NCBI RefSeq assembly: GCF_017873395.1
Contig: NZ_JAGGKC010000016.1
Location: 1-64,000 of the forward strand
Source: Youngiibacter multivorans
Lineage (GTDB): Bacteria > Bacillota > Clostridia > Clostridiales > Clostridiaceae
Reading direction: 5' to 3'
Length of the DNA stretch: 64,000 bases
Below are positions 33,798-42,907 of this stretch, piece by piece. Every line of letters begins with the position of its first letter. The first letter of the stretch is position 1. Below the pieces are notes generated by a model. That model did not search any database, was not told the DNA's origin, and saw only the letters and a program-made list of their open reading frames with translations. The position numbers were made by a program, and so were the translations under genes.

Positions 33798-35894
33798 TTG
33801 TCTGAGGTCGTATTGTCCAGCAGCAATTTCATAAACCGGGAGATAAGCTTCCTTGAATTCAACGAGAGGGTTCTTGACGAAGCGCGGAATAAAGACAATC
33901 CGCTTTTCGAAAGGATCAAGTTTGCTGCGATTGTCGTGTCGAACCTCGATGAGTTCTACATGATACGATATGGCTCACTATCTGACCAGATCCATGCGGG
34001 GCTGGTCAGATCAGATCCTTCCGGAAGGACTCCCATGGAACAGGCTAAGGACATCAATGACAGGGCGAGAGTCCTAATTGATGACTTGTATGAGTGCTAC
34101 CTAAGGGACCTGATTCCGGCTCTTTCAGTCCTTAAAATCAGCTTCCTCAAACAGGACGAGCTTACTTCAAAGCAGAAAGAGTATGTAAACAATCTTTATT
34201 GGGAGAGCATATTCCCGGTGCTTACTCCGATGGTAATCGACTCATCAAGGCCATTTCCGCTTATAATGAATAATTCGCTTAACATCGCAATGCTGCTCAG
34301 GGATAAAAAGCCTGAGGCAAGGGAGTTCGTAGGGACGATACAGGTACCATCAGTCCTTGACCGTTATCATTACATCCCATCGGATGAACCCGGGATGAAG
34401 AGCTACATGCTTCTTGAGGACATAATAAAGATGAACCTCAAGGACCTCTTCAATTCACACGAGATCCTGGATTTTTCATGCTACAGGATTTCGAGGAATG
34501 CTGACCTGGAATATGACGAAGAGGATGCTGAAGATCTTCTGGAGGTCATTAAGGAGACTCTGAAGCAAAGGAAATGGGGAAGAGTAATAAAGATGGAGGT
34601 TGAAAGAGGTGTCTCTGAAAATCTCCTCGGATACTTAAGGGAAGAATTCGAGCTCGGACTAGACAGCATTTTCAGCATCAGAGGTCCGCTGGACCTTACC
34701 TACCTCTTCAAGGTTTCGTCCATGCAGGGATTTGAGCATCTGAAGTTTGAAGAGACCAAGCCACTGCCTGTGCCTGAACTGACCTTCAGCGACGACATGT
34801 TCCAGAGCATTACAAAGCAGGATGTGCTTCTCCACCATCCCTATGACTCATTCGATTCGATAATCAGGTTTGTAAAGAGTGCAGCTTCTGACCCCAATGT
34901 ACTCGCCATAAAGCAGACACTTTACCGGGTAAGCGGAAAGTCTCCGATAGTTGAGGCTCTGGCCGAAGCTGCAGAGAATGGCAAGCAGGTAACAGTACTG
35001 GTTGAGCTTAAGGCCAGATTTGATGAGCAGAACAACATAGTTTGGGCAAGGAGGCTTGAAAAGGCAGGGTGCCATGTCATTTATGGAATAGTCGGGATGA
35101 AGACACACTGCAAAGCGCTTCTTGTTGTAAGAAGGGAAAATAACAGGATCAAGAGATATGTGCACGTGGGCACAGGAAACTATAACGATGTTACGGCAAG
35201 GCTTTATTCGGATGTAGGATTATTCAGTGCAAATGAGGACCTGGCGACAGACATTTCTGACCTCTTCAACATGCTTTCAGGACAATACCAGTCTCATATG
35301 ATGAAGGTTGTATCACTGGCCCCGGATAACATGCGAAGCTCCATCATCGCTAGAATCGAGAATGAACGAAGGAATGCCAGACAGGGCAGGAGGGCCTTCA
35401 TTGTAGCCAAGATGAATTCTCTGGTCGACAGGGATATCATAAGGAACCTCTACCTGGCATCACAGGACGGAGTGGAAATCAAGCTCATCATCAGAGGCAT
35501 ATGCTGCCTAAGACCCGGAATAGAAGGCATCAGTGAAAACATCAGGGTATTTTCAATCGTCGGGAGATTCCTTGAGCACTCCAGGATCTTCTATTTCTTC
35601 AACGGAGGAAATGAGGACATGCTGATATCCTCAGCGGACTGGATGGAAAGGAACCTCAACAAGCGAATTGAACTCATGGTGCCTGTTCAGGACAAGAAAT
35701 GCAAAGAAAAGCTAAAAGGCATCATCGACTTCAATCTGAGGGACAACGTCAAGTCAAAGGAGCTCATGCCAGACGGTAAATACATCAGGACATTGACAGG
35801 CAGCGAAACCTTCAATTCACAGGAAGAATTCATAGAGAAGACAAGAAAGCGTTTCGAAAAATACAGGAAAAGGGCTGCCAAATCAGAATCATAG
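33798..35894 (+). CDS. ppk1: Polyphosphate kinase 1
   Basis: PPK1 builds long polyphosphate chains from ATP reversibly. The 698-residue enzyme has the N-terminal helical domain with NREISFLEFNERVL (ATP base binding), a head domain, and two phospholipase D-like catalytic domains. H456 in VHVGTGNYND is the histidine that becomes phosphorylated, and GMKTHCKALL lies just before it. The start is a TTG at 33798, eight bases behind AGGTGG; a GTG four codons upstream overlaps that site. The repeat protein gene follows after 10 bases, surely in the same transcript. Confidence 0.95.
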   Translation: MSEVVLSSSNFINREISFLEFNERVLDEARNKDNPLFERIKFAAIVVSNLDEFYMIRYGSLSDQIHAGLVRSDPSGRTPMEQAKDINDRARVLIDDLYECYLRDLIPALSVLKISFLKQDELTSKQKEYVNNLYWESIFPVLTPMVIDSSRPFPLIMNNSLNIAMLLRDKKPEAREFVGTIQVPSVLDRYHYIPSDEPGMKSYMLLEDIIKMNLKDLFNSHEILDFSCYRISRNADLEYDEEDAEDLLEVIKETLKQRKWGRVIKMEVERGVSENLLGYLREEFELGLDSIFSIRGPLDLTYLFKVSSMQGFEHLKFEETKPLPVPELTFSDDMFQSITKQDVLLHHPYDSFDSIIRFVKSAASDPNVLAIKQTLYRVSGKSPIVEALAEAAENGKQVTVLVELKARFDEQNNIVWARRLEKAGCHVIYGIVGMKTHCKALLVVRRENNRIKRYVHVGTGNYNDVTARLYSDVGLFSANEDLATDISDLFNMLSGQYQSHMMKVVSLAPDNMRSSIIARIENERRNARQGRRAFIVAKMNSLVDRDIIRNLYLASQDGVEIKLIIRGICCLRPGIEGISENIRVFSIVGRFLEHSRIFYFFNGGNEDMLISSADWMERNLNKRIELMVPVQDKKCKEKLKGIIDFNLRDNVKSKELMPDGKYIRTLTGSETFNSQEEFIEKTRKRFEKYRKRAAKSES

Positions 35895-35904
35895 GAGGTG
35901 CAAA

Positions 35905-37386
35905 ATGAAGATTTACGTTACTCCAAGATACAAGGACTTTGAAAATCTTATCAGAAGGATTGCGAAGGAAGTACCTGATGTGACCATCAAGACCATGGAT
36001 TACAAGGGTGGTAAGAAGAAGCCCAGTTTTGTCTATAGGGACACCTGCTACAGGTTCGAGAAGAAAGGTGAGCTGATAAGCGCGCTTCAGGAGCTTGCTG
36101 CATATGCTGCCAAGGGAGGGTTCAGAAGCATTGAAACTGAGCATACTCCAGATGATGAATCAGTCTATGCTGAAGACGAGATGACCTATGAGGACTCTAT
36201 ACCGGTATCTCCTGAAATCACTGAGGCTGAGTTCATGGAAGAAGCATTGAAGGAAATTCCCGGAGATGATGATGAGATGACTGAAGACCATACAGATGGC
36301 GGAGACCTGCTGGATGGCTTCGGGTACAAAGGCGAAGAACAGCTCACATATGATGAATCTGTTCCCGAATCGGTTACCAGGACTGACACCGAAATCATAG
36401 AGGAAGCACTCCTGGAGGCAGATACTGATGAACAGGAGGTAAGCTCACCTGACAGAGAGGAAAACGGCGACCTCCTCGACGCATTCGACTATAAGGGTGC
36501 TGAAGAGGGAGGCTACGACGAGTCTGTGGAGACAGTAACTGAAAAGGATGCAGATCCTGTTGAGGAGGAAGCTTTGAACAGGGCCGGGGACGTTGTTGTG
36601 GCAGAGGTTGCAGAAACAGTTGAAGATAAGGGCAATCTGCTTGAATCTTACGGCTATAGCGGTGGAGATGACTATAATCGTCCCGAGCCTGATATATCGC
36701 CTTCTCAGCCAGATTCAGCTCTGCTCGCCCCTGATTCTGACGCTAATGAGGAAAAGGAGGCAGAATACAGCCCGATTCCTACGGCTCCGGTTATGAGTAA
36801 TGAGGAGCTTCTGGAAGAAGCACTGTCTGACTCACCTCATGATCCAAATACCAGTGTCCTCATACCTGAGGAGAGGAAGGGGAACCTTCTTGATGACTTC
36901 TCATATATGGAGGGTGTCAAGCTGTCGTATGATGACTCAATTCCAACATCTTCCGGAAAGCCTGAAACCGAGGTTCTGGAGGATGCACTGAAACAGCTTG
37001 ATACTGAGCCTGAGACATTAGAGCTGATAGAGACTGAAAAAGGAGACCTCCTCGATGATTACGGCTACATGGGACAAGAAGGAGAGGACTATATCGACCT
37101 GGATTCCATCAGTAGAAAGAATGTGGTGGATCTCATCCCTGAATACCATGCTGATGCAGAAACTGACAAAAGCAGCTCATTCAGCTATGTGGAGGATACA
37201 GGGGAGGAGGACATACTGGTGGAGCTTGGCTACAAGGAAAAGCCCTCTTCACATGTAACCGAGGAAGATGACACCATAACACTGGAAATACCGGTGGAAA
37301 AATATAATCTCGACGAACTGAAAATAAGGATCAAATTTGGACACTTCGGCGAACCGGGATCAACCTACGAAACCAGAAAAGACTGA
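35905..37386 (+). CDS. Acidic repeat protein of unknown function, co-transcribed with ppk1
   Basis: I recognise no family. The 493-residue protein has three parts. Residues 1-75 are basic and ordered-looking (IYVTPRYKDFENLIRRIAKE; KKKPSFVYRDTCYRFEKKGE). Residues about 95-388 are strongly acidic and contain five copies of a 54-55-residue unit: Y[DE][DE]S[IV]P, then [ED]EAL about 15 residues later, then G[DN]LL[DE]x[FY]xYxG. The G[DN]LL[DE] box is at 133, 188, 243, 326 and 380, with an extra 28 residues inside the fourth unit; a sixth, worn copy (EDILVELGYK) starts at 435. Residues 455-493 form a basic-hydrophobic tail. There is no signal peptide or membrane segment. The ATG follows AGGAGGTG, 10 bases behind ppk1, with a strong terminator after it. 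Codon choices differ between copies, so the repeats are held at protein level. Binding of metal ions, polyphosphate granules or a partner protein are possibilities only. Confidence 0.85.
   Translation: MKIYVTPRYKDFENLIRRIAKEVPDVTIKTMDYKGGKKKPSFVYRDTCYRFEKKGELISALQELAAYAAKGGFRSIETEHTPDDESVYAEDEMTYEDSIPVSPEITEAEFMEEALKEIPGDDDEMTEDHTDGGDLLDGFGYKGEEQLTYDESVPESVTRTDTEIIEEALLEADTDEQEVSSPDREENGDLLDAFDYKGAEEGGYDESVETVTEKDADPVEEEALNRAGDVVVAEVAETVEDKGNLLESYGYSGGDDYNRPEPDISPSQPDSALLAPDSDANEEKEAEYSPIPTAPVMSNEELLEEALSDSPHDPNTSVLIPEERKGNLLDDFSYMEGVKLSYDDSIPTSSGKPETEVLEDALKQLDTEPETLELIETEKGDLLDDYGYMGQEGEDYIDLDSISRKNVVDLIPEYHADAETDKSSSFSYVEDTGEEDILVELGYKEKPSSHVTEEDDTITLEIPVEKYNLDELKIRIKFGHFGEPGSTYETRKD
36187..37068 (+). 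repeat. Five-copy 162-165-bp coding repeat
   Basis: This is the repeat region inside the acidic protein gene. The period is 54-55 codons, with one longer unit of 83 codons between the third and fourth G[DN]LL[DE] boxes. The DNA copies have drifted apart at silent positions. Confidence 0.85.
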
Positions 37387-37403
37387 ATAAATCGATTATC
37401 ACT

Positions 37404-37432
37404 AAAAAGGTGCACAGGCTGCACCTTTTTTT
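37404..37432 (+). terminator. Terminator of the ppk1 operon
   Basis: The arms aaaaaggtgca and tgcacctttttt around a 5-base loop give a strong Rho-independent terminator behind the repeat-protein gene. Confidence 0.9.
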
Positions 37433-37521
37433 CGTCCCGGAACAGACGTACTTCACCATGCACGCTGAGCTGTGCTATAATTGAATAGAACTGGAGTTCT
37501 ATATTTTGGAGGTCGATCATA

Positions 37522-38610
37522 TTGAGAAGTGTTAAAATCGTGCAGTCCGGCGACTTCCATCTGGACAGCCCGCTATCGTCGCACAAGGGGAATTTCAGAG
37601 ACCAGAGGAGAGAAGAGCTTCTTCAGTCTGTAGGAAGCCTGGTAGCGCATGCAGTAAGGGAAAAAGCTGACCTTCTCCTGCTTGCAGGGGATATATTTGA
37701 TTCAGCGAGGGTAAGGAAATCTACAGTTGATTATCTTTCAAGTGTATTTTCCAGGTTTCCAGGCCACATATTCATATCGCCGGGAAACCACGATCCATAC
37801 GAACCCCATAGCCCGTATGCCAAGGCTGCATTACCGGGAAACGTAAAGGTATTCTCGGATTACGAGGAAGTATTCCTTCCAGAGCTTGGTTCGGTAGTCT
37901 GCGGGGCAGGCTTTCGGAATGCCGTGGTGAACAGGAGCCTTCTTGAAGGAATAAGGGCGCCTATTTTCGATGGGTTAAGGATACTCGTCATGCACGGCGA
38001 AGCATCGGGAAATGAAAATCCATACAATCCAATCAGGCAGAGTGAAATAGCCTCATCCGGCTTTGACTATATAGCCCTCGGACACAGGCATGATTTTTCA
38101 GGCATCCTGAGAGAGGGAAGAACCTTCTATGCTTATGCCGGAATACCGGAGGGCAGAGGGTTTGACGAATCCGGTCCGAAGGGCTGCATCACTGGATCTA
38201 TATCAAGGTCTGGTGTTGACCTTAAGTTCAGGGAATTGCCAGGCAGGAAATACCTGGTGGAAGAGGTGGACATCACGGGTGTATCCTCAAGCATGGAGGT
38301 ATGCGACATCATATCGGGCAAAGGAATTTCTGACCCCCACAGCATTGTGCGCTTCATACTGAAGGGTGAGGTACCCGGGCATTCTACAATAGACACAGCC
38401 ATCATAAGGTCCTTTTTGGTAAGGAAGCTCTTTGACTGTGAGATAATAGACCGTTCAATGCCAATTTTGGAATCCGGAGATGGCAGGGGGCTGCTTGGTA
38501 TCTTTTCAGCAAGAATGAAGAAGCTCATTTCAGAAGGAAATGAAGACGGAGAGATTTTGAATGAGGCTATGAGGCTTGGTACAAGGGCTCTGTGCAAGAG
38601 GGATATCTGA
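37522..38610 (+). CDS. DNA repair exonuclease-like metallophosphoesterase (YhaO/SbcD type)
   Basis: Residues 1-220 hold a calcineurin-like phosphoesterase with GDFHLDSPL, LLAGDIFD, SPGNHDPY and ALGHRHDFSG, the Mre11/SbcD pattern. The rest is less conserved and would contact the ATPase. The gene overlaps the following YhaN-like ATPase gene (TGATG), as sbcD/sbcC or yhaO/yhaN pairs do. The start is TTG 37522 behind GGAGGTCGATCATA. The 362-residue length fits YhaO. The pair probably acts on DNA ends, but this is from family resemblance. Confidence 0.88.
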   Translation: MRSVKIVQSGDFHLDSPLSSHKGNFRDQRREELLQSVGSLVAHAVREKADLLLLAGDIFDSARVRKSTVDYLSSVFSRFPGHIFISPGNHDPYEPHSPYAKAALPGNVKVFSDYEEVFLPELGSVVCGAGFRNAVVNRSLLEGIRAPIFDGLRILVMHGEASGNENPYNPIRQSEIASSGFDYIALGHRHDFSGILREGRTFYAYAGIPEGRGFDESGPKGCITGSISRSGVDLKFRELPGRKYLVEEVDITGVSSSMEVCDIISGKGISDPHSIVRFILKGEVPGHSTIDTAIIRSFLVRKLFDCEIIDRSMPILESGDGRGLLGIFSARMKKLISEGNEDGEILNEAMRLGTRALCKRDI

Positions 38611-41111
38611 TGAGATTAAAACGTATTAAAATCACAAGGTTCGGCAAGCTTAGGGACACTGATTTTGAACTGAAAGATGGTATAAACATAATATACGGCG
38701 GGAATGAAGCTGGTAAAAGTACCATGATCAATTTTCTGGCTGTAGCACTTTACGGGTCGCTTGCAGCAGTGAAGTCAGGCAGGGAGACCATACGGAAGCG
38801 TTCTTTGCCATTTGACGGCGGCCATGCTGCAGGTGTTCTGGAGGTTGAACATGACGGAAAGGTCTGCGTAGTCGAAAAGAGGCTTGGTACCACAAGAAAG
38901 GAAGATTCAACAAGGTCGTACAGCAAGGAAGACTTCGGTCAGCTCCCATGGGGCCAGGAGCCGGGTAAGGATATTCTGGGAATCGGCGGCGGGACATTCC
39001 TGAAGACCCTTTTCGTTCCACAGTCGGGCGCTTCCTTCAGCGAAGAGCGCGACGAAGGACTTGTACAGAGGCTTGCAAACCTTCTGGATACCGGCGACGA
39101 AGATGTATCCTACAACAAGGCTGTTGAGGCACTGGAGGAGGAACTGAAGGGAATACGGAACCAGAGAAGGACAGGAAGCCTCGATGCAATATACCAGAAA
39201 AGGACCCGATTGGCAGAACAGCTATCGGAATCGCAGAGATCAAGAAATGAAGCACAGGAACTTGAAGACAAGCTGAAGCTTCTGATCGATGAGAGGGAAG
39301 CGCTCAGGAAAAAGAGCTCCGAGCTTCATGCTGTAAAGGAGAGGCAGAGGCTCGGCAGCATCAGGGAAGAATACTTCAGGCTGAAGAGCATGAAGTCTGA
39401 GCTAGATTCACTTAAGGATTCAAGCTTCGAGCTGGGGTCTGTTCCTGATGATGAATCACTCAAGGCACTTGAAGAATCTGAAATTGAAATATCAAGGCTG
39501 AGGGACGAGCATGAAGGAATCCTTTTATCTTCAGTCGAGGCTGAAAGGGATCTTACTGCATTATCCATGGAGATGGATAGCTACTCCTGGTTCAGAAGCT
39601 CAAGCGATGACTCCCTGAGGGAAATGGTGTCTTTGGACAGGGAAATCGCAAGGCTTTCAGAAAGACTAAGGAGCCTTTCTCCTGAGTCCAGGGAGATGAA
39701 GGCAATCTCAGGCAGGAGGGTTGAACTTAAGCGTCTCCTATCGGACTATGAGAGGGAGCTGACTATACTGAAGCCCGGGACCAGGAGCTGGATCTTCATC
39801 CTTCCTTTAGTGCTCCTTTTGGCTGCATCATACATGTTTTACAGGTCAAATTTCCCGTTTGCCGCTGCATTTGCTGCACTGGCAATTCTTTCATACGCAG
39901 GAGGCAGAAGAATTTCAGCTTCCAGGAGACGCAAGGCCCTATCCATGAGCGATATCCTGGAGGATGAGATAATAGCACTTTCAAAGGAGCTTGGGCTTGA
40001 CCCGGTGGAGGTCCTCAAGGCCAAGAAGGCCATAGACATGATGCCTGATGAAGAAGAGGCGAGTGAACTCGAGAAAAGGCTGTCAAGCTTTGCCGAGCGC
40101 AGAGATTCAGTACTTGCCGTATCACAAAGCAGGGATATGGATGACTTCCTCAGGAGATATGACCAGGCGAGAACTCTGTCCGCATATGAGAAGGAGATTA
40201 CTTCAAGAAGGGATTCTCTGAAGACGGAAGCGGCAGTTGCACTTGAATCACTCGAATCGAACAGCAGGGTTCTCATCGATGGCCTGACCCAATACGGCTT
40301 TTCAGGCTCACCTGCAGATACCGGCGTTTATCTTGAGTATCTCAGGTCACAGTCGGTAAAGAAGAGGAATCTGGCAATGCGCCAGGAAGCCCTTGACCTT
40401 TCGATAAGAACCCTCATTGGTGACAAGGATGAAGCTGAGGTGCTTAAGGAGCTTGAACTCATTGATTCGCTGGGTCTTGAACCTGGAATAACCTCTGAGG
40501 AACTTGACAGAAGACTCCGGGACAATTCTTCACGGGAAGTTATCCTTACCGAAGCTATTGGTGAAGCATCCAGAAGCTTATCTGATGCAACAGCAGGAGC
40601 ATTGAACCAGATAGATGCTGAAGATGAACTTCTGTCACTTGAGATCGAAGCTGAAACAATTGAAAAAAGGGAGAAGTCCCTGAAGCTGGCACTTGAGGTG
40701 ATTAAGGAAAGCTACAGGGAATTCAGGCAGGGCTACAGCCCTGAGCTAGACAGGAGGGTGAGCCGGATCTTCAGTGAGATGACTGGAACGGACAGGACTA
40801 TTGGTGTAAGCGAATTCTTCTCCATGGAATACCTGGAAGATGGATTCAGGAAGGAAGGCGCATACCTCTCCAAGGGAGCATACGAGCAGCTGTACCTTGC
40901 GCTTCGGCTTGCGACTTGCGACATGATGTTCGGGGACAGTGTGATTCCTGTGATTATGGATGAACCTTTCGTGCATTATCATAGGGAAAGGCTTGAAAAC
41001 ACACTTGACTATCTTTCAGATAGAACCAAAAACAGACAGTATATCATATTTACATGCCATGAGCGTGAGATTGACTATCTTAAGGACAAGGCGAACGTAA
41101 TCAGAATCTGA
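38610..41111 (+). CDS. YhaN/SbcC-like AAA ATPase with a membrane hairpin in its coiled-coil
   Basis: The 833-residue protein is an SMC/Rad50-like ATPase: Walker A GGNEAGKST at 30-38, long coiled-coil halves, and a C-terminal half with the signature-like GAYEQLYLALRLA near 752 and Walker B VIMDEPFVH near 781. In place of a zinc hook there are two hydrophobic stretches at about 393-430 (WIFILPLVLLLAASYMF and FAAAFAALAILSYAGG), which should anchor the coil tip in the membrane. YhaN-type proteins are smaller relatives of SbcC. It overlaps the nuclease gene upstream and should form a complex with its product. The start is the ATG at 38610. Confidence 0.88.
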   Translation: MRLKRIKITRFGKLRDTDFELKDGINIIYGGNEAGKSTMINFLAVALYGSLAAVKSGRETIRKRSLPFDGGHAAGVLEVEHDGKVCVVEKRLGTTRKEDSTRSYSKEDFGQLPWGQEPGKDILGIGGGTFLKTLFVPQSGASFSEERDEGLVQRLANLLDTGDEDVSYNKAVEALEEELKGIRNQRRTGSLDAIYQKRTRLAEQLSESQRSRNEAQELEDKLKLLIDEREALRKKSSELHAVKERQRLGSIREEYFRLKSMKSELDSLKDSSFELGSVPDDESLKALEESEIEISRLRDEHEGILLSSVEAERDLTALSMEMDSYSWFRSSSDDSLREMVSLDREIARLSERLRSLSPESREMKAISGRRVELKRLLSDYERELTILKPGTRSWIFILPLVLLLAASYMFYRSNFPFAAAFAALAILSYAGGRRISASRRRKALSMSDILEDEIIALSKELGLDPVEVLKAKKAIDMMPDEEEASELEKRLSSFAERRDSVLAVSQSRDMDDFLRRYDQARTLSAYEKEITSRRDSLKTEAAVALESLESNSRVLIDGLTQYGFSGSPADTGVYLEYLRSQSVKKRNLAMRQEALDLSIRTLIGDKDEAEVLKELELIDSLGLEPGITSEELDRRLRDNSSREVILTEAIGEASRSLSDATAGALNQIDAEDELLSLEIEAETIEKREKSLKLALEVIKESYREFRQGYSPELDRRVSRIFSEMTGTDRTIGVSEFFSMEYLEDGFRKEGAYLSKGAYEQLYLALRLATCDMMFGDSVIPVIMDEPFVHYHRERLENTLDYLSDRTKNRQYIIFTCHEREIDYLKDKANVIRI

Positions 41112-41209
41112 ATAAACTTTGAACTTTGACATCGTTTACCTAATACAGGCTTCTGGTATGGTAAACTATATATGAACCTAAGCATAATAAAATTGAAAGA
41201 AGGCAAGGA

Positions 41210-41629
41210 ATGAACATAGCGTTTTTTCTGACACCAAAGTCCGAAATCATCTACGAGAACACGGATTCTACCATGAGGCAGGTCCTGGAAAGGATGGAGC
41301 ATCACAGTTACACCGCGATCCCGATACTTGACAGGGATGGAAAATACATCGGGACACTGACTGAAGGGGACCTTCTCTGGAAGATCAAGAACACCCCCGG
41401 GCTGTCCTTCAGGAACACAAACAAGGTACTTGTAAGGGATATCGAAAGAAGAAAGGTCCATGAGGTTGTGACAATCAACGCTGACATCGACAGCATCATA
41501 GGTCTTGCACGGAATCAAAATTTCGTACCGGTCGTCGATGACGAAGGCGTCTTCATCGGAATCATCAGGAGAAGCGACATAATCGACTATTGCTACACAT
41601 TCATCAAAGAAAAGAAAAAAATCGGATGA
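41210..41629 (+). CDS. Two-CBS-domain protein
   Basis: The 139-residue product consists of a pair of CBS domains (about 5-65 and 75-135), with GTLTEGDLLWKI and GIIRRSDIIDYCY as the two typical ends. Such stand-alone pairs bind adenine nucleotides or related ligands and act as sensors. There is no fused enzyme, and the partner is unknown. It has its own terminator. Confidence 0.88.
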   Translation: MNIAFFLTPKSEIIYENTDSTMRQVLERMEHHSYTAIPILDRDGKYIGTLTEGDLLWKIKNTPGLSFRNTNKVLVRDIERRKVHEVVTINADIDSIIGLARNQNFVPVVDDEGVFIGIIRRSDIIDYCYTFIKEKKKIG

Positions 41630-41637
41630 CGTCGGCT

Positions 41638-41668
41638 GAAGCTGAGTTTCTCAGCTTCTTCTCTATTT
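41638..41668 (+). terminator. Terminator of the CBS protein gene
   Basis: The perfect arms gaagctgag and ctcagcttc are followed by TTCTCTATTTT. Confidence 0.78.
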
Positions 41669-41732
41669 TGCGGATTAACTGTATAATTAGCTTAGTTTAA
41701 ATTAAGGAGACAGCAGGTGCTGTATTTTAAAG

Positions 41733-42905
41733 ATGGAAGATAATAAGAACAACCCACAGGAAGAAAATGAAATGTCAATGATGGATGCGCTGGACAGCTA
41801 TTCTGTAAAGAGGCTTAATGAAGGCGACATACTCAAGGGTAAGGTAATCAAAGTAACCAGGGACGAGGTTTTCGTCAACATCAATCATTTCAGCGATGGA
41901 GTGGTTTCCAGGGAAGAACTGACTGATGACCATGATGCTGACCTTACTTCATTATTTTCAGCTGGCGATGACATTGATGTGATCGTGCTTAAGGCTGATG
42001 ATGGCGAAGGTAATGTCAAGCTGTCAAAAATCAAAGCTACAGCCATGCTTTCAAGGGACAGCCTCGCAGAAGCCTTTGAAAAGGGTACTCCACTGAAGGT
42101 CAGGGTGAAGGAAGTCGTCAAGGGCGGACTCAGGATGTCCTATATGGGCATCGAAGGCTTCATGCCTGCATCGATGGCATCGGACAGATATATCGAGGAT
42201 TTGAAGTCGCTTGAAGGAAAGGAACTTGATGTCAAGGTAGCAGAGTATGAGGAGGACGGCAGAAGGCTCATATTTTCAAGGAAAGCCTTCCTTGCTGAAA
42301 ATAACATTAAGCTCAAGGAAAAGCTCCTTCTCACCCTGAAGGAAGGGGATACCATGGAAGGAACCGTTGAAAGCATAGTTCCATACGGTGCGTTCATTGA
42401 CCTTGGCGGAGTTACAGGTCTTGCACATGTCAGCGACTTATCATATAAGAGGGTTAACAATCCTTCAGAGGTCGTGTCAGTCGGAGAAAAGGTCATAGTG
42501 CACATACTGAAGATCGACAGAAAGAAGGACAGGATCTCGCTTTCACTGAAAGATAAAGCTGAAGACCCATGGAAAACAAACCTCACAGTAAAGAGAGGCG
42601 ATATTGTCCCGGGTACAGTTTCCAAGCTTATAGACTCTGGTGCATTCGTCGCAATCGGCGGCGGACTTGAAGGTTTCGTCCATGTCAGCGAAATAAGCAG
42701 CTCCCATGTGTCCAGTCCAAAGGAAGCACTCAAGGAAGGACAGGAGGTCAAGGTAATGGTTCTGGATGTCAATCCTGACAAGCAGAGGGTAAGCCTTTCA
42801 ATCAAGGATGCAGAAGGAAAAGGAGAAGCCGGGTACTATGAGGATGACAACCTGACACTGGGGGACATGTTCAAGGGGCTTCTCGACAAATTCAAGGAGG
42901 ATTAG
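41733..42905 (+). CDS. S1-domain protein, RpsA-like
   Basis: Four S1 RNA-binding domains in a row fill the 390 residues (about 27-98, 113-182, 203-273 and 290-360), each with the GxVxxVxxxGxFVxxxxxxGFxHxSE-like pattern in varying form (for example ESIVPYGAFIDLGG and SKLIDSGAFVAIGG). This is the structure of the Firmicute ribosomal-protein-S1 homologue; its link to translation initiation is weaker than in Proteobacteria. ATG 41733 lacks a clear site at normal distance; a second in-frame ATG 13 codons later has AGGAAG upstream. The pepD gene follows two bases after the stop. Confidence 0.88.
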   Translation: MEDNKNNPQEENEMSMMDALDSYSVKRLNEGDILKGKVIKVTRDEVFVNINHFSDGVVSREELTDDHDADLTSLFSAGDDIDVIVLKADDGEGNVKLSKIKATAMLSRDSLAEAFEKGTPLKVRVKEVVKGGLRMSYMGIEGFMPASMASDRYIEDLKSLEGKELDVKVAEYEEDGRRLIFSRKAFLAENNIKLKEKLLLTLKEGDTMEGTVESIVPYGAFIDLGGVTGLAHVSDLSYKRVNNPSEVVSVGEKVIVHILKIDRKKDRISLSLKDKAEDPWKTNLTVKRGDIVPGTVSKLIDSGAFVAIGGGLEGFVHVSEISSSHVSSPKEALKEGQEVKVMVLDVNPDKQRVSLSIKDAEGKGEAGYYEDDNLTLGDMFKGLLDKFKED

Positions 42906-42907
42906 GA

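Noticed and set aside
41134..41166. Inverted repeat GTTTACC / GGTAAAC behind the YhaN-like gene
   Set aside because: The loop is long and no T-run follows, so a terminator cannot be supported; it may be a chance match.
42140..42805. Long open frame antisense to the S1 gene (221 codons)
   Set aside because: Serine-rich mirror translation of the S1 repeats with no signals of its own.
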